DNA of 47,885 bases from Treponema sp. (GTDB taxonomy: Bacteria > Spirochaetota > Spirochaetia > Treponematales > Treponemataceae). The DNA is taken from the NCBI GenBank assembly GCA_016297805.1, contig JAEDFX010000006.1:1-47885 (forward strand), given 5' to 3'. The notes below the pieces were generated by a model, which was not told the origin of the DNA, did not search any database, and saw only the letters and a program-made list of their open reading frames with translations. The translations under genes and the position numbers were made by a program. This document shows positions 31,902-40,156 of the stretch, piece by piece. The first letter of the stretch is position 1, and every line of letters starts with the position of its first letter.

Positions 31902-33008
31902 TTAGTTACAAACGTTCTTCAAAACGCCCCAACAGTCCAAAGATGCCGGAAGACAAAGTGGACGAGCAGCAGTCTGAAGATAAGTTGCATCAGTTTCTTC
32001 GTTGTCCCAGATCTTGTTGTAAAAACGGATATTGTTAATTACAGCTTCTTCTGGAACAAGATTTGCAAAACGTGATTTTGAACCAAGCTGTGGATAAACA
32101 GTCTGAACAAGACGGAAATCCATATCAGCTTCATCAGGAAGCATCAAAACATTTTTGCGGTCAAGATAGCGGACTTTGTTCTTTGAAGCAAATTCTTCAT
32201 AACTTGCATTGTATGTATACAAGTAGAAATCAAAGTCTCCAATAGTAATTCTGCCCTTGTAAACTTCACCCTTATTGCGGCGTTCATTTGTGAAAGCCCC
32301 CATATCAAACTTATCACGGAAAACAAGTTCTTTAATCTTGTCATCCTTCATGAATGCCGACCAGGCATCAGATCCAAAAATCAAAGTTGTAGCGGTAAAG
32401 CCCTGTTCAGAAAGTTCTTCAGCAAGTGCAGAGATGTCTTTTTCAATGCTTGCACCTGAAGCATCCCACTTCTCAGTTGGAGTAACCATCTGCTTTTTAT
32501 CCTTCTGGAAATTGAGCGTATAAGCATCATTTCCATTTTCGTCTGTCAAAGTGATAGTTCCATTCTGCAGAAGTTCCGCAGCCTGTTTTTCAAGGGAGCG
32601 TGTAATCATTGAAGTATGATCAGATTTTTTATCTCTGATTTTATTTGCAACTTTTACAGCCCAGGAAACACGGGCATTGCTCCATTCTGTTTCTCCAGGT
32701 TCGCGCTGAAGAAGGTTGAAAATATCAACTGTATTCTTGAGCTTGTAAACTGGAGCCGCAACTTCCATTCCCTCAAAAATAGAGCTGGCAACTTCAACAG
32801 CTGACCCACCAAGACCTGTAACAACAGGGGCAATTTTCTTTGAACTTTTAACAATATCCAAAGAAACTTTTTCTGTGTCTACATTCCATTCAGGCCTTGT
32901 TTCAAACAAGTTTGAAAGGAATCCAATTTTTGCCTGCTTGGCATCCTGCTTGTAAACTTCAAGCATTGTCTTTTTAAATTCACTAGGAATTGCATTCTGA
33001 ATAGGCAT
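31902..33008 (-). CDS. Major capsid protein (lambda gpE-like)
   Basis: 368 residues. KTMLEVYKQDAKQAKIGFLS, ARVSWAVKVANKIRDKKSDH, TTLIFGSDAWSAFMKDDKIK and GRITIGDFDFYLYTYNASYE fit the lambda E family of HK97-fold capsid proteins. It follows the gpD-like decoration protein, exactly the lambda order. AGAGG precedes the start. Confidence 0.92.
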   Translation of the reverse strand: MPIQNAIPSEFKKTMLEVYKQDAKQAKIGFLSNLFETRPEWNVDTEKVSLDIVKSSKKIAPVVTGLGGSAVEVASSIFEGMEVAAPVYKLKNTVDIFNLLQREPGETEWSNARVSWAVKVANKIRDKKSDHTSMITRSLEKQAAELLQNGTITLTDENGNDAYTLNFQKDKKQMVTPTEKWDASGASIEKDISALAEELSEQGFTATTLIFGSDAWSAFMKDDKIKELVFRDKFDMGAFTNERRNKGEVYKGRITIGDFDFYLYTYNASYEEFASKNKVRYLDRKNVLMLPDEADMDFRLVQTVYPQLGSKSRFANLVPEEAVINNIRFYNKIWDNEETDATYLQTAARPLCLPASLDCWGVLKNVCN

Positions 33009-33023
33009 TACCTTTTACCTCTC

Positions 33024-33377
33024 TTAGTCAATTGAATTTGTTCTGATTGCAAGAATTCCAGAAGTTCTGAGCAAATCACGCTGAGCATCTGTCAAAGGTT
33101 TTCCTTCAAGTTTTACCCAGTTGTCATTGAATCTTCCAGAAATTCCAATGTCTGTTGGAACTTCAGTTCCTGCTTCAACATCACGAATTGCAATACCAAT
33201 TCCGGCGCCAGCAACAAAAGTTGAAGCTGTAGCAGTAACCCATTTTTTGCCTGAATTACGAACAAGAATTGTTCCCATTTTAACTTCTGCATCAGCAGTC
33301 AAAACACCGCTTTCAGAAAAATTATCTCCATAGAAGAAGCCTTCTTTTCCGTAAGTTGATTTTTCAAAATTTTTCAT
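33024..33377 (-). CDS. Head decoration protein (lambda gpD-like)
   Basis: 117 residues. TADAEVKMGTILVRNSG, FVAGAGIGIAIRDVEAGTEV and LLRTSGILAIRTNSID match the lambda gpD trimer family, which stabilises the expanded capsid. Placed between protease/scaffold and capsid, as in lambda. Confidence 0.85.
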   Translation of the reverse strand: MKNFEKSTYGKEGFFYGDNFSESGVLTADAEVKMGTILVRNSGKKWVTATASTFVAGAGIGIAIRDVEAGTEVPTDIGISGRFNDNWVKLEGKPLTDAQRDLLRTSGILAIRTNSID

Positions 33378-33379
33378 AC

Positions 33380-33730
33380 TTAAACTCCCATAGCTTTGTT
33401 GAAAGCTTCTACAACAGCAGTATTTTCGTCTGCCTTGTCATTCTTGCTTTCAGGTTTTGGAGTGAAAGCAGGAGGCTCATCATTCATTCTGTCTTCAACA
33501 GCTTTTGATTTCACTGCAATTTCCACCAGTGCATCAATAACTTCGTTGTCAGTAACAGAAGCACCACTCTTGATAAAGTCCAGAGCTGCATTTGCATTTC
33601 CGGCTTTATCAAACTTAGCCAAAAGGTCAGACACACGCTGTCTTTCCTTTGTAACAGCGGCTGCAGAACCTTCATTGAACACTTCATCATAAAGTGCCTT
33701 GTTCTGAGCCAAAAGTTCCTGTTTGTTCAT
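33380..33730 (-). CDS. Internal-start scaffold protein (Nu3-like)
   Basis: Inside the protease gene, AAAGGAG (33746-33740) precedes ATG at 33730, which begins MNKQELLAQNKALYDEVFN in the same frame and gives 116 residues. Just upstream is a perfect 14-bp inverted repeat (33750-33763 and 33777-33790). The predicted product is helical and acidic, as expected for a scaffold. The protease would remove it after assembly. Confidence 0.65.
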   Translation of the reverse strand: MNKQELLAQNKALYDEVFNEGSAAAVTKERQRVSDLLAKFDKAGNANAALDFIKSGASVTDNEVIDALVEIAVKSKAVEDRMNDEPPAFTPKPESKNDKADENTAVVEAFNKAMGV

Positions 33731-34486
33731 CGCAAACATCTCCTTTGATTCGGATTTCTCCGAAGTTTTATTTGAATCGGAGAAATCCGATTTTTCACAA
33801 ATTAAATTAAAAGCAGAATAAGACTTTTCAAAACTGTCTTTGTATGCCTTTGGATTTTTTTTCACTTCGTCTTTAAGTTTTTTCTGGCAAGAGTTGAATG
33901 CAACCTTTGCTTCATTCATCTTGTCTTCCATTTCAGCCAGCGGGTCAGTTTCCGCATCTCTGCCGGAAGCAATAACTTCATCGCAGAACCCGTTATCAAG
34001 AATTTCATTTCCAAAATACCAGGTTTCATCTGCCATCAGTTTTTCAATTTTCTTTTCATCTTTTTTTGAACGATTGGAAAGCATCTTGATAATCAAGTTA
34101 TCAATACGCTTAGAAAAGTCTGCTGATTTCTGCATTTCCCTGTGGTCACCAATGGCAACGCCCCAGCAGTTATGAATCATAAAGATGGAATTGTCTTCAA
34201 CAATGATTTTGTTATCAGAATTTACAGAATTTGCCGCACAAACAATCCAGCTGGCAGCAGAAGCCGCCATTCCCTGAATGTAAGTAGTGATTTTGTTTGT
34301 GTGATTTCGCGCATAATCACGAATAAAATTGTAAATAGAAATACCTTCAAAGCAGTCACCACCAGGACAATCAACAACTAATTTGATTTCCTCACCCTCT
34401 TCAACTTCATCAAACTGCTTTCTGATTTCATTGGCTGAAATACCCCACCAGCCACCAATTTCTTTATCAACAAGGATTTCTTTCAT
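33380..34486 (-). CDS. Prohead protease (ClpP/S14 type) fused to scaffold
   Basis: 368 residues. Residues 1-190 are a ClpP-like serine protease: VVDCPGGDCFEGISIYN, the nucleophile motif GMAASAAS with Ser76, and IFMIHNCWG with His105. A charged linker leads to a helical scaffold-like C-terminus (about 253-368). The start has no ribosome-binding site but lies 6 nt after the -10 of promoter copy 3, suggesting a leaderless mRNA. An internal start at 33730 likely gives a separate scaffold, like lambda C/Nu3. Confidence 0.9.
   Translation of the reverse strand: MKEILVDKEIGGWWGISANEIRKQFDEVEEGEEIKLVVDCPGGDCFEGISIYNFIRDYARNHTNKITTYIQGMAASAASWIVCAANSVNSDNKIIVEDNSIFMIHNCWGVAIGDHREMQKSADFSKRIDNLIIKMLSNRSKKDEKKIEKLMADETWYFGNEILDNGFCDEVIASGRDAETDPLAEMEDKMNEAKVAFNSCQKKLKDEVKKNPKAYKDSFEKSYSAFNLICEKSDFSDSNKTSEKSESKEMFAMNKQELLAQNKALYDEVFNEGSAAAVTKERQRVSDLLAKFDKAGNANAALDFIKSGASVTDNEVIDALVEIAVKSKAVEDRMNDEPPAFTPKPESKNDKADENTAVVEAFNKAMGV
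33750..33790 (-). repeat. Perfect 14-bp inverted repeat before the internal scaffold start
   Basis: TCGGATTTCTCCGA and TCGGAGAAATCCGA with a 13-nt loop, ending 3 nt before AAAGGAG on the minus strand. It encodes part of the Ser/Asp/Lys linker and would form a stable mRNA hairpin. Confidence 0.75.
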
Positions 34487-34492
34487 AGCTTA

Positions 34493-34526
34493 ATAGTAGA
34501 ATTCAAAATTAAATTCTGCTATTTAC
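34493..34526 (-). promoter_or_regulatory. Late promoter, GTAAATAGCA class, copy 3
   Basis: GTAAATAGCA (34526-34517), 18 nt, TACTAT (34498-34493), 6 nt to ATG 34486. It overlaps the endolysin stop codon and would drive capsid and tail genes. Confidence 0.78.
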
Positions 34527-34942
34527 TAACACATTTTTTTTCTCAAAAACCCCAAAAGATTTTTTATGCTTCTAACATTAAGCTTAGCACCATCCTGCTT
34601 GAATCCATCCTGCTCAAAAACAATAAGGCTCTCATCTCCCAAAAGACCAACAACAATAGCAACATGCCCATATTTGTTTACCTCTGTTGCATTCCACACA
34701 GCAACATCACCGGCCTTGACAAAATCTCTGTTTACAGGAACAAGAGACAGAAACCTATGTTCAAGAGGCATCCTCTCATAATTGACCACAAGATCCTTTG
34801 CACCATCCACAGCACCAGTATGAGGATTCCCCCATACATCCTTGTTATACTGCCTAAACAAATCCACACACTGCGCCCCAAACGCACCATCAAAATCAAC
34901 TTTCTTTCCGTTGTATTTATTAACAAATTCTTCCAAATTCAT
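34526..34942 (-). CDS. CHAP-domain endolysin
   Basis: 138 residues, essentially one CHAP domain: Cys25 in FGAQCVDLFRQY, GDVAVWNATEVNKYGHVAIV with His93, and the final FEQDGFKQDG segment. CHAP enzymes cut peptidoglycan as amidases or endopeptidases. There is no signal peptide, so release would depend on a holin (42282 or 41937). Spanin genes lie directly upstream. Confidence 0.9.
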   Translation of the reverse strand: MNLEEFVNKYNGKKVDFDGAFGAQCVDLFRQYNKDVWGNPHTGAVDGAKDLVVNYERMPLEHRFLSLVPVNRDFVKAGDVAVWNATEVNKYGHVAIVVGLLGDESLIVFEQDGFKQDGAKLNVRSIKNLLGFLRKKMC

Positions 34943-34951
34943 AAACTACCT

Positions 34952-35236
34952 CTATTTTTCATCATTTCGTAACTCTTCCACCCGTCGCAAAACTTCCTTC
35001 ACGTCATCCATTCTCAGCTTATAATCCGCTACCCGCTGCAACCAGAACGCATCAACAGTAACATATTCACCATCATCACTTTCAGCGTAATAATTAAGTT
35101 CTGGAAATTCAGGAATATCTTCATCCGTAATTACAGAAATATATTCAATTTCTTTTGTTGTTCTGCAGGATGTCAGCAGCAGCAGAATTACGGCTGTGAT
35201 TATCCCCAGAATTAAGCCTTTTCTTTTCATCCTCAT
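34952..35236 (-). CDS. Outer-membrane spanin subunit (Rz1-like lipoprotein)
   Basis: 94 residues. A basic start (MRMKRKG), a hydrophobic stretch (LILGIITAVILLLL) and the lipobox LTSC, then a periplasmic domain. Its 5' end overlaps the Rz-like gene by 92 nt in another frame, the typical nested Rz/Rz1 layout. Together the pair would fuse inner and outer membranes at lysis, in accord with a diderm host. Confidence 0.82.
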   Translation of the reverse strand: MRMKRKGLILGIITAVILLLLTSCRTTKEIEYISVITDEDIPEFPELNYYAESDDGEYVTVDAFWLQRVADYKLRMDDVKEVLRRVEELRNDEK

Positions 35237-35423
35237 TATTTTTCAAAACCTCTTTTTTAATTTTGTTTACTTCAATGTAAAAATCCAAATCTGAACGAGC
35301 CTTAATGATTTCACTATCAACCTTTAACTTTTCTTTTTTTAAAGAATTGTAAAGATTAATAGTCACCACATTAGCAACCAAAGAAATCAGAATCAAAATT
35401 ATCAAAACAGTAATTACACTCAT
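35145..35423 (-). CDS. Inner-membrane spanin subunit (Rz-like)
   Basis: 92 residues with one N-terminal membrane helix (VITVLIILILISLVANVVTI) and a charged coiled-coil periplasmic part (LKKEKLKVDSEIIKARSDL). Overlap with the lipoprotein gene in a different frame supports the spanin assignment. AGGTGAGG-like sequence precedes the start. Confidence 0.8.
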   Translation of the reverse strand: MSVITVLIILILISLVANVVTINLYNSLKKEKLKVDSEIIKARSDLDFYIEVNKIKKEVLKNNEDEKKRLNSGDNHSRNSAAADILQNNKRN

Positions 35424-35510
35424 ACCTCACCTCTTTCTCTGCTGTAGAAATTAAAAAAGAACAAACTGCAAAATAGAATTCAAACATAATACATAAAGAC
35501 ACAATAAAAA

Positions 35511-36032
35511 TCATTTCAACTCCTGATTGTAAACACTCAAAACCCCTTTAATAATGTCAGTTGTAGATTTTTTACAAATATCATCAAAATAATTCATGAT
35601 ACTTTCATTTTGCAATAAATCCGGATTAACCTTACCAATAGCTTTAAGCATAATTAACTTAGTTTGCTGAGTTTTCAAATCAATATAAGCCCGATCATCA
35701 GTAATATGATTAACGAAAAGCCATCCAAGCCATTCATCAACAACCTTTTCCACCACATAATCAGTATTTACATAAGTAACCTCAATATTAACTTTAGCAA
35801 GATCAGAAATTATATTCTGAGTCAAATAACTGCAATACTGAAGAACAAATTCCTTCTGTTTCAAAAGAACAGATCGCACCTCATTTTCAGTTCGACCAAT
35901 AGTCACACCTTTCCCTTTAAAAGAAAAAAATCCAGCTTTACCAAAAAGCATAAAAACTGCAACCCCAATAAAAATCAAAATAAGAATTGCAATCCCTTTA
36001 TCACTTGTTAAAATTTGTGAAATACTTTCCAC
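35511..36032 (-). CDS. Membrane protein of unknown function, 173 aa
   Basis: One N-terminal membrane helix (GIAILILIFIGVAVFMLF), then a soluble helical domain of about 135 residues. Situated between portal and spanins, overlapping the portal stop by 1 nt. A lysis or infection-related role is possible from location, but nothing identifies it. Confidence 0.65.
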   Translation of the reverse strand: MESISQILTSDKGIAILILIFIGVAVFMLFGKAGFFSFKGKGVTIGRTENEVRSVLLKQKEFVLQYCSYLTQNIISDLAKVNIEVTYVNTDYVVEKVVDEWLGWLFVNHITDDRAYIDLKTQQTKLIMLKAIGKVNPDLLQNESIMNYFDDICKKSTTDIIKGVLSVYNQELK

Positions 36033-37714
36033 TATTCTTCCTCTCCTGTTAAAGTTTCTGTGACAACCTTTCCTTTATCCTGACCAATATTTCCATTCGG
36101 ATAAACTGACTTTCCGTTATTATCTTCATTAGCCTTTGGAACAAATCCAATCTTTGCCATATACTCTTCTTCACGCTTACGTTTCTGCATAACCTGACGG
36201 AACGAAAGACCGCTAATCTTACGGCATTCAATGTCATAAGTAGAAAGTCCGGCATCCAAAGCACACATAGAAGCATCAACTTCTTTCTGTGGATCCACAG
36301 AAGGACGACTTAAACCAGTCCAGACACAACTAAGCCATGCAGTTTTTTTCATCCACATAGAAGAATCATAGAACGCCTGAAGCAAGCCCGGAAGCTTAAA
36401 CATATCAGTCAAAGCACCCTGAATCACAAACTCTTCATAAATCGACTGACACACAGCACGCGCAAATTTCTTCACACGATAATCAAGATAAACTTCAAAC
36501 TCATTATTAGCCTGACGGCTAGCTGAATAATTCGACTGGAACCGCAACATAGCAATTTCAGGAGGAATTTCCAAACTCCAACAAATGCCACTAAGAATAG
36601 CCTGTTCAAAAACAGAATAATTAACATTAGGACGGTTAGTTTGAAAGCTCACAATCTCTTCACCCGGAGCCAAATCGTCAAAAATAGTTCCAGGAGTCAT
36701 AGTCCTAATATCACGTTTATTTTTATCAGTAGGAATTGCGGCACCGCCAAGAATGCCACCAAGTAAAGAACCATTTCCGTTAAGACGGCTAAGCCCATCA
36801 GTAGGACGGCTACCAATAGGAGCAGTAGGACTTTTCTTCACAAACAAAGGAAGCATAGCATTAATAACAGCCGCTCTTTCTTCTGCATCCCTGTAACGGT
36901 CCAGCTCTTTAATCATGTAAAGCATTGCAGATAGTAAAGGTTCCCCGCGTTGCTCATCAATCAACTTTTCAGAACCGTAAACCATCCAAGCAATACGACG
37001 ACCAGATTTTTCACCCTTAACAGGGAATCTTTCCCAAACTAAATCACCATCAACCCAAGACTGAACATGATAAGCAACATGACGGTTATATTTATCCAGC
37101 TCAACACCATCTACAATTCTGTTACCAGTGCGAGGATTCACACCATCAGGAGTACGGATGTAATTACCATTAATCCAGTCCCAATAAGGCAGACCCGTAT
37201 TCTGATTAATTCTGGAAACAATAATTCCATCTCCACAAATTAAAGATTCAAGGCGCACCTGCTCCTGAAAGTCTCCAAAAGTTTTTTCCTTTCTCCAGTC
37301 AAAAACATCCTTATTTTCACCGTAAAGCTCAAAAAACTGAGTAAGCATTTCAGAAAACTTAACGCCTTTTTCTTCCCGTTCCTGTTCTTCCATGTTTGGC
37401 CAAAGAACTTCAGAAGCAATATTAGCACTGCCTACAATACCAGTATGAATTTCATTGCGGAGCAAACGACGTAAAAGCCCGCGTGCATAAATATTTTCAA
37501 CAAAAAGCTGATAAGATCTTTCTCTTAAAGTCCAATAATCAACAAATTCATATTTCTTAGTTAAACCAAAAGAACCGGGAAACTTCTCACCATCCCAAAT
37601 GGCATAAAAAGCATCACGAATCAGATTGTTATAATTTTCCGTTGTTCTTTTAGCCACTAAAACATTAGGATTACTAACGTTATCGTGATTTTTCTTTGAC
37701 TTAAAACCAAACAT
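36032..37714 (-). CDS. Portal protein (lambda gpB family)
   Basis: 560 residues from the ATG at 37714 (MFGFKSKKNHD), which has GGAG upstream. YEFVDYWTLRERSYQLFVEN, ARGLLRRLLRNEIHTGIVGS, GDGIIVSRINQNTGLPYWDW, ISGLSFRQVMQKRKREEEYM fit lambda-type portals. It forms the dodecameric ring for DNA entry and docks the terminase. Confidence 0.93.
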   Translation of the reverse strand: MFGFKSKKNHDNVSNPNVLVAKRTTENYNNLIRDAFYAIWDGEKFPGSFGLTKKYEFVDYWTLRERSYQLFVENIYARGLLRRLLRNEIHTGIVGSANIASEVLWPNMEEQEREEKGVKFSEMLTQFFELYGENKDVFDWRKEKTFGDFQEQVRLESLICGDGIIVSRINQNTGLPYWDWINGNYIRTPDGVNPRTGNRIVDGVELDKYNRHVAYHVQSWVDGDLVWERFPVKGEKSGRRIAWMVYGSEKLIDEQRGEPLLSAMLYMIKELDRYRDAEERAAVINAMLPLFVKKSPTAPIGSRPTDGLSRLNGNGSLLGGILGGAAIPTDKNKRDIRTMTPGTIFDDLAPGEEIVSFQTNRPNVNYSVFEQAILSGICWSLEIPPEIAMLRFQSNYSASRQANNEFEVYLDYRVKKFARAVCQSIYEEFVIQGALTDMFKLPGLLQAFYDSSMWMKKTAWLSCVWTGLSRPSVDPQKEVDASMCALDAGLSTYDIECRKISGLSFRQVMQKRKREEEYMAKIGFVPKANEDNNGKSVYPNGNIGQDKGKVVTETLTGEEE

Positions 37715-37725
37715 TATAAACTCCA

Positions 37726-38025
37726 TTAATAAGCCGGAACAATAATTCTCGCACCGCCGTGCAGACCAAGTTTCCTTTCAAGATCATCAATGCTCTTCAA
37801 AAGTTCATTTCTTCTTGCGTAAAGCTGAGAAACATCCGCACGAGTAACAGTCTGGCTGTCCTGCCCCGTATTAAGCGTATAAGACTGCACGCCCCCAGAA
37901 GAAACCATGTCAGAAGTCAAAGCCTTAATAGCCTTTTCAACTTCAACCAGAAGAATTTTTGCATTCTCAAGTTCATCATTCCAGAAATCAGAAACAGAAC
38001 CAGTAATTTTTTCACCGATTAACAT
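37726..38025 (-). CDS. Head-tail connector (gpW-like), 99 aa
   Basis: Helical protein with VQSYTLNTGQDSQTVTRADV, then LYARRNELLKSIDDLERKLG, the layout of small gpW/DUF6148-type connectors whose genes precede portals. AAAGG precedes the start. The start is 28 nt after the -10 of promoter copy 4. Confidence 0.7.
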   Translation of the reverse strand: MLIGEKITGSVSDFWNDELENAKILLVEVEKAIKALTSDMVSSGGVQSYTLNTGQDSQTVTRADVSQLYARRNELLKSIDDLERKLGLHGGARIIVPAY

Positions 38026-38053
38026 AGCAATCCTTTATAATTTGATGTTTAAT

Positions 38054-38087
38054 ATTATTAAAGGAAAATAAAAAATCTGCTATTTAC
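38054..38087 (-). promoter_or_regulatory. Late promoter, GTAAATAGCA class, copy 4
   Basis: GTAAATAGCA (38087-38078), 18 nt, AATAAT (38059-38054). The downstream gene has a normal leader with AAAGGA before its ATG at 38025. Drives connector, portal and lysis genes. Confidence 0.7.
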
Positions 38088-38104
38088 AAATGAAATAAAT
38101 TGTC

Positions 38105-38133
38105 ATGCTGAACTTGTTTCAGCATCTTAGGAG
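38105..38133 (+). repeat. Dispersed-type palindrome serving as leader hairpin
   Basis: ATGCTGAA-CTTGT-TTCAGCAT (38105-38125) followed by CTTAGGAG and ATG 38140. The motif GTCATnCTGAACTTGnTTCAGnATC recurs at 42287-42312, and I recall it as a dispersed repeat of Treponema chromosomes. Confidence 0.65.
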
Positions 38134-38139
38134 TAAAAT

Positions 38140-38817
38140 ATGACCGTATCACTGGAAAACATCGGAAAAATCTTCAAGGATGCAGAAAAAAAGTGCATCA
38201 AAGCCTGTATCAACACAGTAAACGTTCAGGCGGCATCCAGCCGAAAAGAAGGAATAATCAACGTAAAAAAGAACTTAACTCTTCGTAACACCTGGACAGA
38301 AAGAAACATCGTATACACACAATGCCCTCAGAACGTAACAAACATAAACCAAATCCAGTCAGAAGTAGGAGCCACAGAACGGGCAGGCTACATGGAACGA
38401 CAGGAAAAAGGCGGAATCCACAAAGCAAAAGGAAATAAACTTGCAATTCCTAGCACAATGGCACGAGGAGGAGCCAACAACAAAAAAGTAAAATCAAGCC
38501 TCTATTTGTCCAAAAATGGACTTGTCTCTGGACCTACAACAAGAGCAACAACAAGAAAATCTCAGTATGTAGCAAGAGCCTTTATTGCCGCAAAAAATAA
38601 ACTTTTCCTTTCAGCAAATAAAACACTTTTTCAGGTTACAAAATTCACAAAATCAGGAAACAGCATCAGCTTCAAGCAGACACCAATTTACAATTTAAAA
38701 TTCACCCAGACCAAAACACCAGCTAAGCCATGGCTCAAACCAGCCACAGACCAGCAGGCAAAAGAAGCCCAGCAGATCTACAACTACCAGCTGGACAAAC
38801 TATACATCGGCGTATAA
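38140..38817 (+). CDS. Phage structural-type protein, 225 aa (tail completion-like, putative)
   Basis: Very basic protein. RKEGIINVKKNLTLRNTWTE, EVGATERAGYMERQEKGGIH and LAIPSTMARGGAN recall small siphovirus/myovirus proteins of the connector or tail-completion type. It is on the plus strand, opposite the other structural genes, and not preceded by the late promoter element. It begins after a dispersed-type hairpin and a strong AGGAG, and ends at a hairpin (38827-38849). Confidence 0.6.
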   Translation: MTVSLENIGKIFKDAEKKCIKACINTVNVQAASSRKEGIINVKKNLTLRNTWTERNIVYTQCPQNVTNINQIQSEVGATERAGYMERQEKGGIHKAKGNKLAIPSTMARGGANNKKVKSSLYLSKNGLVSGPTTRATTRKSQYVARAFIAAKNKLFLSANKTLFQVTKFTKSGNSISFKQTPIYNLKFTQTKTPAKPWLKPATDQQAKEAQQIYNYQLDKLYIGV

Positions 38818-38826
38818 CCTCATGTC

Positions 38827-38849
38827 ATTGTCGGGTCATGCCCGACAAT
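38827..38849. terminator. GTCGGG palindrome, probable terminator
   Basis: ATTGTCGGG-TCATG-CCCGACAAT followed by CTCATTTTT. A near-identical repeat occurs after the RepA gene (41480-41502). Confidence 0.7.
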
Positions 38850-39143
38850 CTCATTTTTCAAAAATCCCCTGTAATCATCAAAATTTACACAAAAAGATAA
38901 ATTATACCAACTCAGTTATAAATAACGATTACAAGCAATTTTAATATTATACATATAATACACATTATACAATTTATTATAAATATAATATTTTGTATAA
39001 TACTTTTTATTATATATTGACTAATATTTTATATTATGCTATAAATAATATATCTAATACAGTTTATAATATTTCTTATACATTGTATAAGTTTTATTAA
39101 AAACTGTAAAAAAAACAACTAACACACAAAAGGAGCGAAAATC
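38850..39143 (+). promoter_or_regulatory. AT-rich region with parA promoter and palindromes; candidate partition site
   Basis: Nearly pure A+T with many TATAC/GTATA elements: TTATACAA and TTGTATAA frame one stretch, and CTTATAC-ATT-GTATAAG (39077-39093) is a perfect palindrome. A promoter is likely at TTGACT (39019-39024), 17 nt, TATAAA (39042-39047). The repeats before parA could be bound by the RHH protein (40157-40516), acting as parS and autoregulatory operator. Confidence 0.55.
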
Positions 39144-39914
39144 ATGTATTCATTTTCAATCGCAAACAACAAGGGCGGGGTAGGTAAAACTACATTATCA
39201 GTATCAATTGCAGCAGAGCTTGCAAAGAAGGGTAGAGTCCTTCTGGTAGACTGTGACCCACAGGGAAACACAACCGGCTCACTTCTCAAGTCTTACAATC
39301 ACGAATTTGCAGACGTACTTTTCGGCAAATGCACGGCAGAAGAAGCCATCATGGAAACAGAATTTCCAAACCTCTATGTAATGCCTACCGTTTCCCTCGA
39401 CACATCAAATCCAAACAGCTTAAACCAGTTGCGCCTCTACAAAACAACCCTTGCCGCAAACAACCCAAACGCAATCCGCAAAATGGTAAAGTCCATTGCA
39501 GATAAGTTCGACTATTGCGTTTTTGACACTTGCCCGGCATTTGATCCATTTGAAGAAAACATCATGGCAGCCTGTGATGAAGTTATCACAGTAATGCTCA
39601 TGGATGTTTTCTCAGTAGATGGATTAACAATATTTAAAGAAAACCTCCGAGACTTCAAAGAACGCAAGGAAATGGAAAATCCAAAGTTTTCAAAAATCAT
39701 CCTCAACAGCTGCAACAAATCAATAACATTACACAAAAAGATTCTGGAAGAAATGGATGCTCAGGAACAGTTCGACTGCTTTGTAGTTCCACAGGACCAG
39801 GCATTCAAACGTGCTCAGTCAATCCAAAAACCAATTCAGTATTTAACAAAAGAAGAAGGCGAGGGCAAGCCGGAAACATTAGAAGCCCTCTCAGTAATCG
39901 CAAACAATCTTTAA
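39144..39914 (+). CDS. parA: ParA-family partition ATPase
   Basis: 256 residues. Deviant Walker A KGGVGKTT at residues 10-17, Walker A' region VLLVDCDPQGN at 32-42, and FDYCVFDTCPAFDPFEENIM for Walker B. No extra N-terminal HTH, so it is the short (type Ib-like) ParA. It would segregate the phage-plasmid at cell division with the RHH protein encoded downstream. AGGAGCG precedes the start. Confidence 0.93.
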   Translation: MYSFSIANNKGGVGKTTLSVSIAAELAKKGRVLLVDCDPQGNTTGSLLKSYNHEFADVLFGKCTAEEAIMETEFPNLYVMPTVSLDTSNPNSLNQLRLYKTTLAANNPNAIRKMVKSIADKFDYCVFDTCPAFDPFEENIMAACDEVITVMLMDVFSVDGLTIFKENLRDFKERKEMENPKFSKIILNSCNKSITLHKKILEEMDAQEQFDCFVVPQDQAFKRAQSIQKPIQYLTKEEGEGKPETLEALSVIANNL

Positions 39915-40153
39915 TGGGGTTTGAAATGGAAAATTTTATTGATAATATACTGCTTAAAGCTTTTACTTACGGTTACAAAATAAAAACAATAACTTTAGGG
40001 TACGACATATTTAATTGTCTTATGAATGAAGCCCACCTGAAATGTAATTATCCTTTAAATTCAGATCCAAAATCAAAATTTATTTATTACAAAGAAATAA
40101 AAATTATACCTGACTTAACAAACAAAACTTTTGTAAAAATAGAACAGGAGTAA
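39914..40153 (+). CDS. Hypothetical protein, 79 aa
   Basis: Unrecognised. Starts by TAATG overlap with parA (39914) or at the second Met (39926), with GGGG before it. Contains FTYGYKIKTITLGYDIFNCL, a possible small alpha-beta fold. Lies between parA and the RHH gene. Confidence 0.55.
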   Translation: MGFEMENFIDNILLKAFTYGYKIKTITLGYDIFNCLMNEAHLKCNYPLNSDPKSKFIYYKEIKIIPDLTNKTFVKIEQE

Positions 40154-40156
40154 CCA

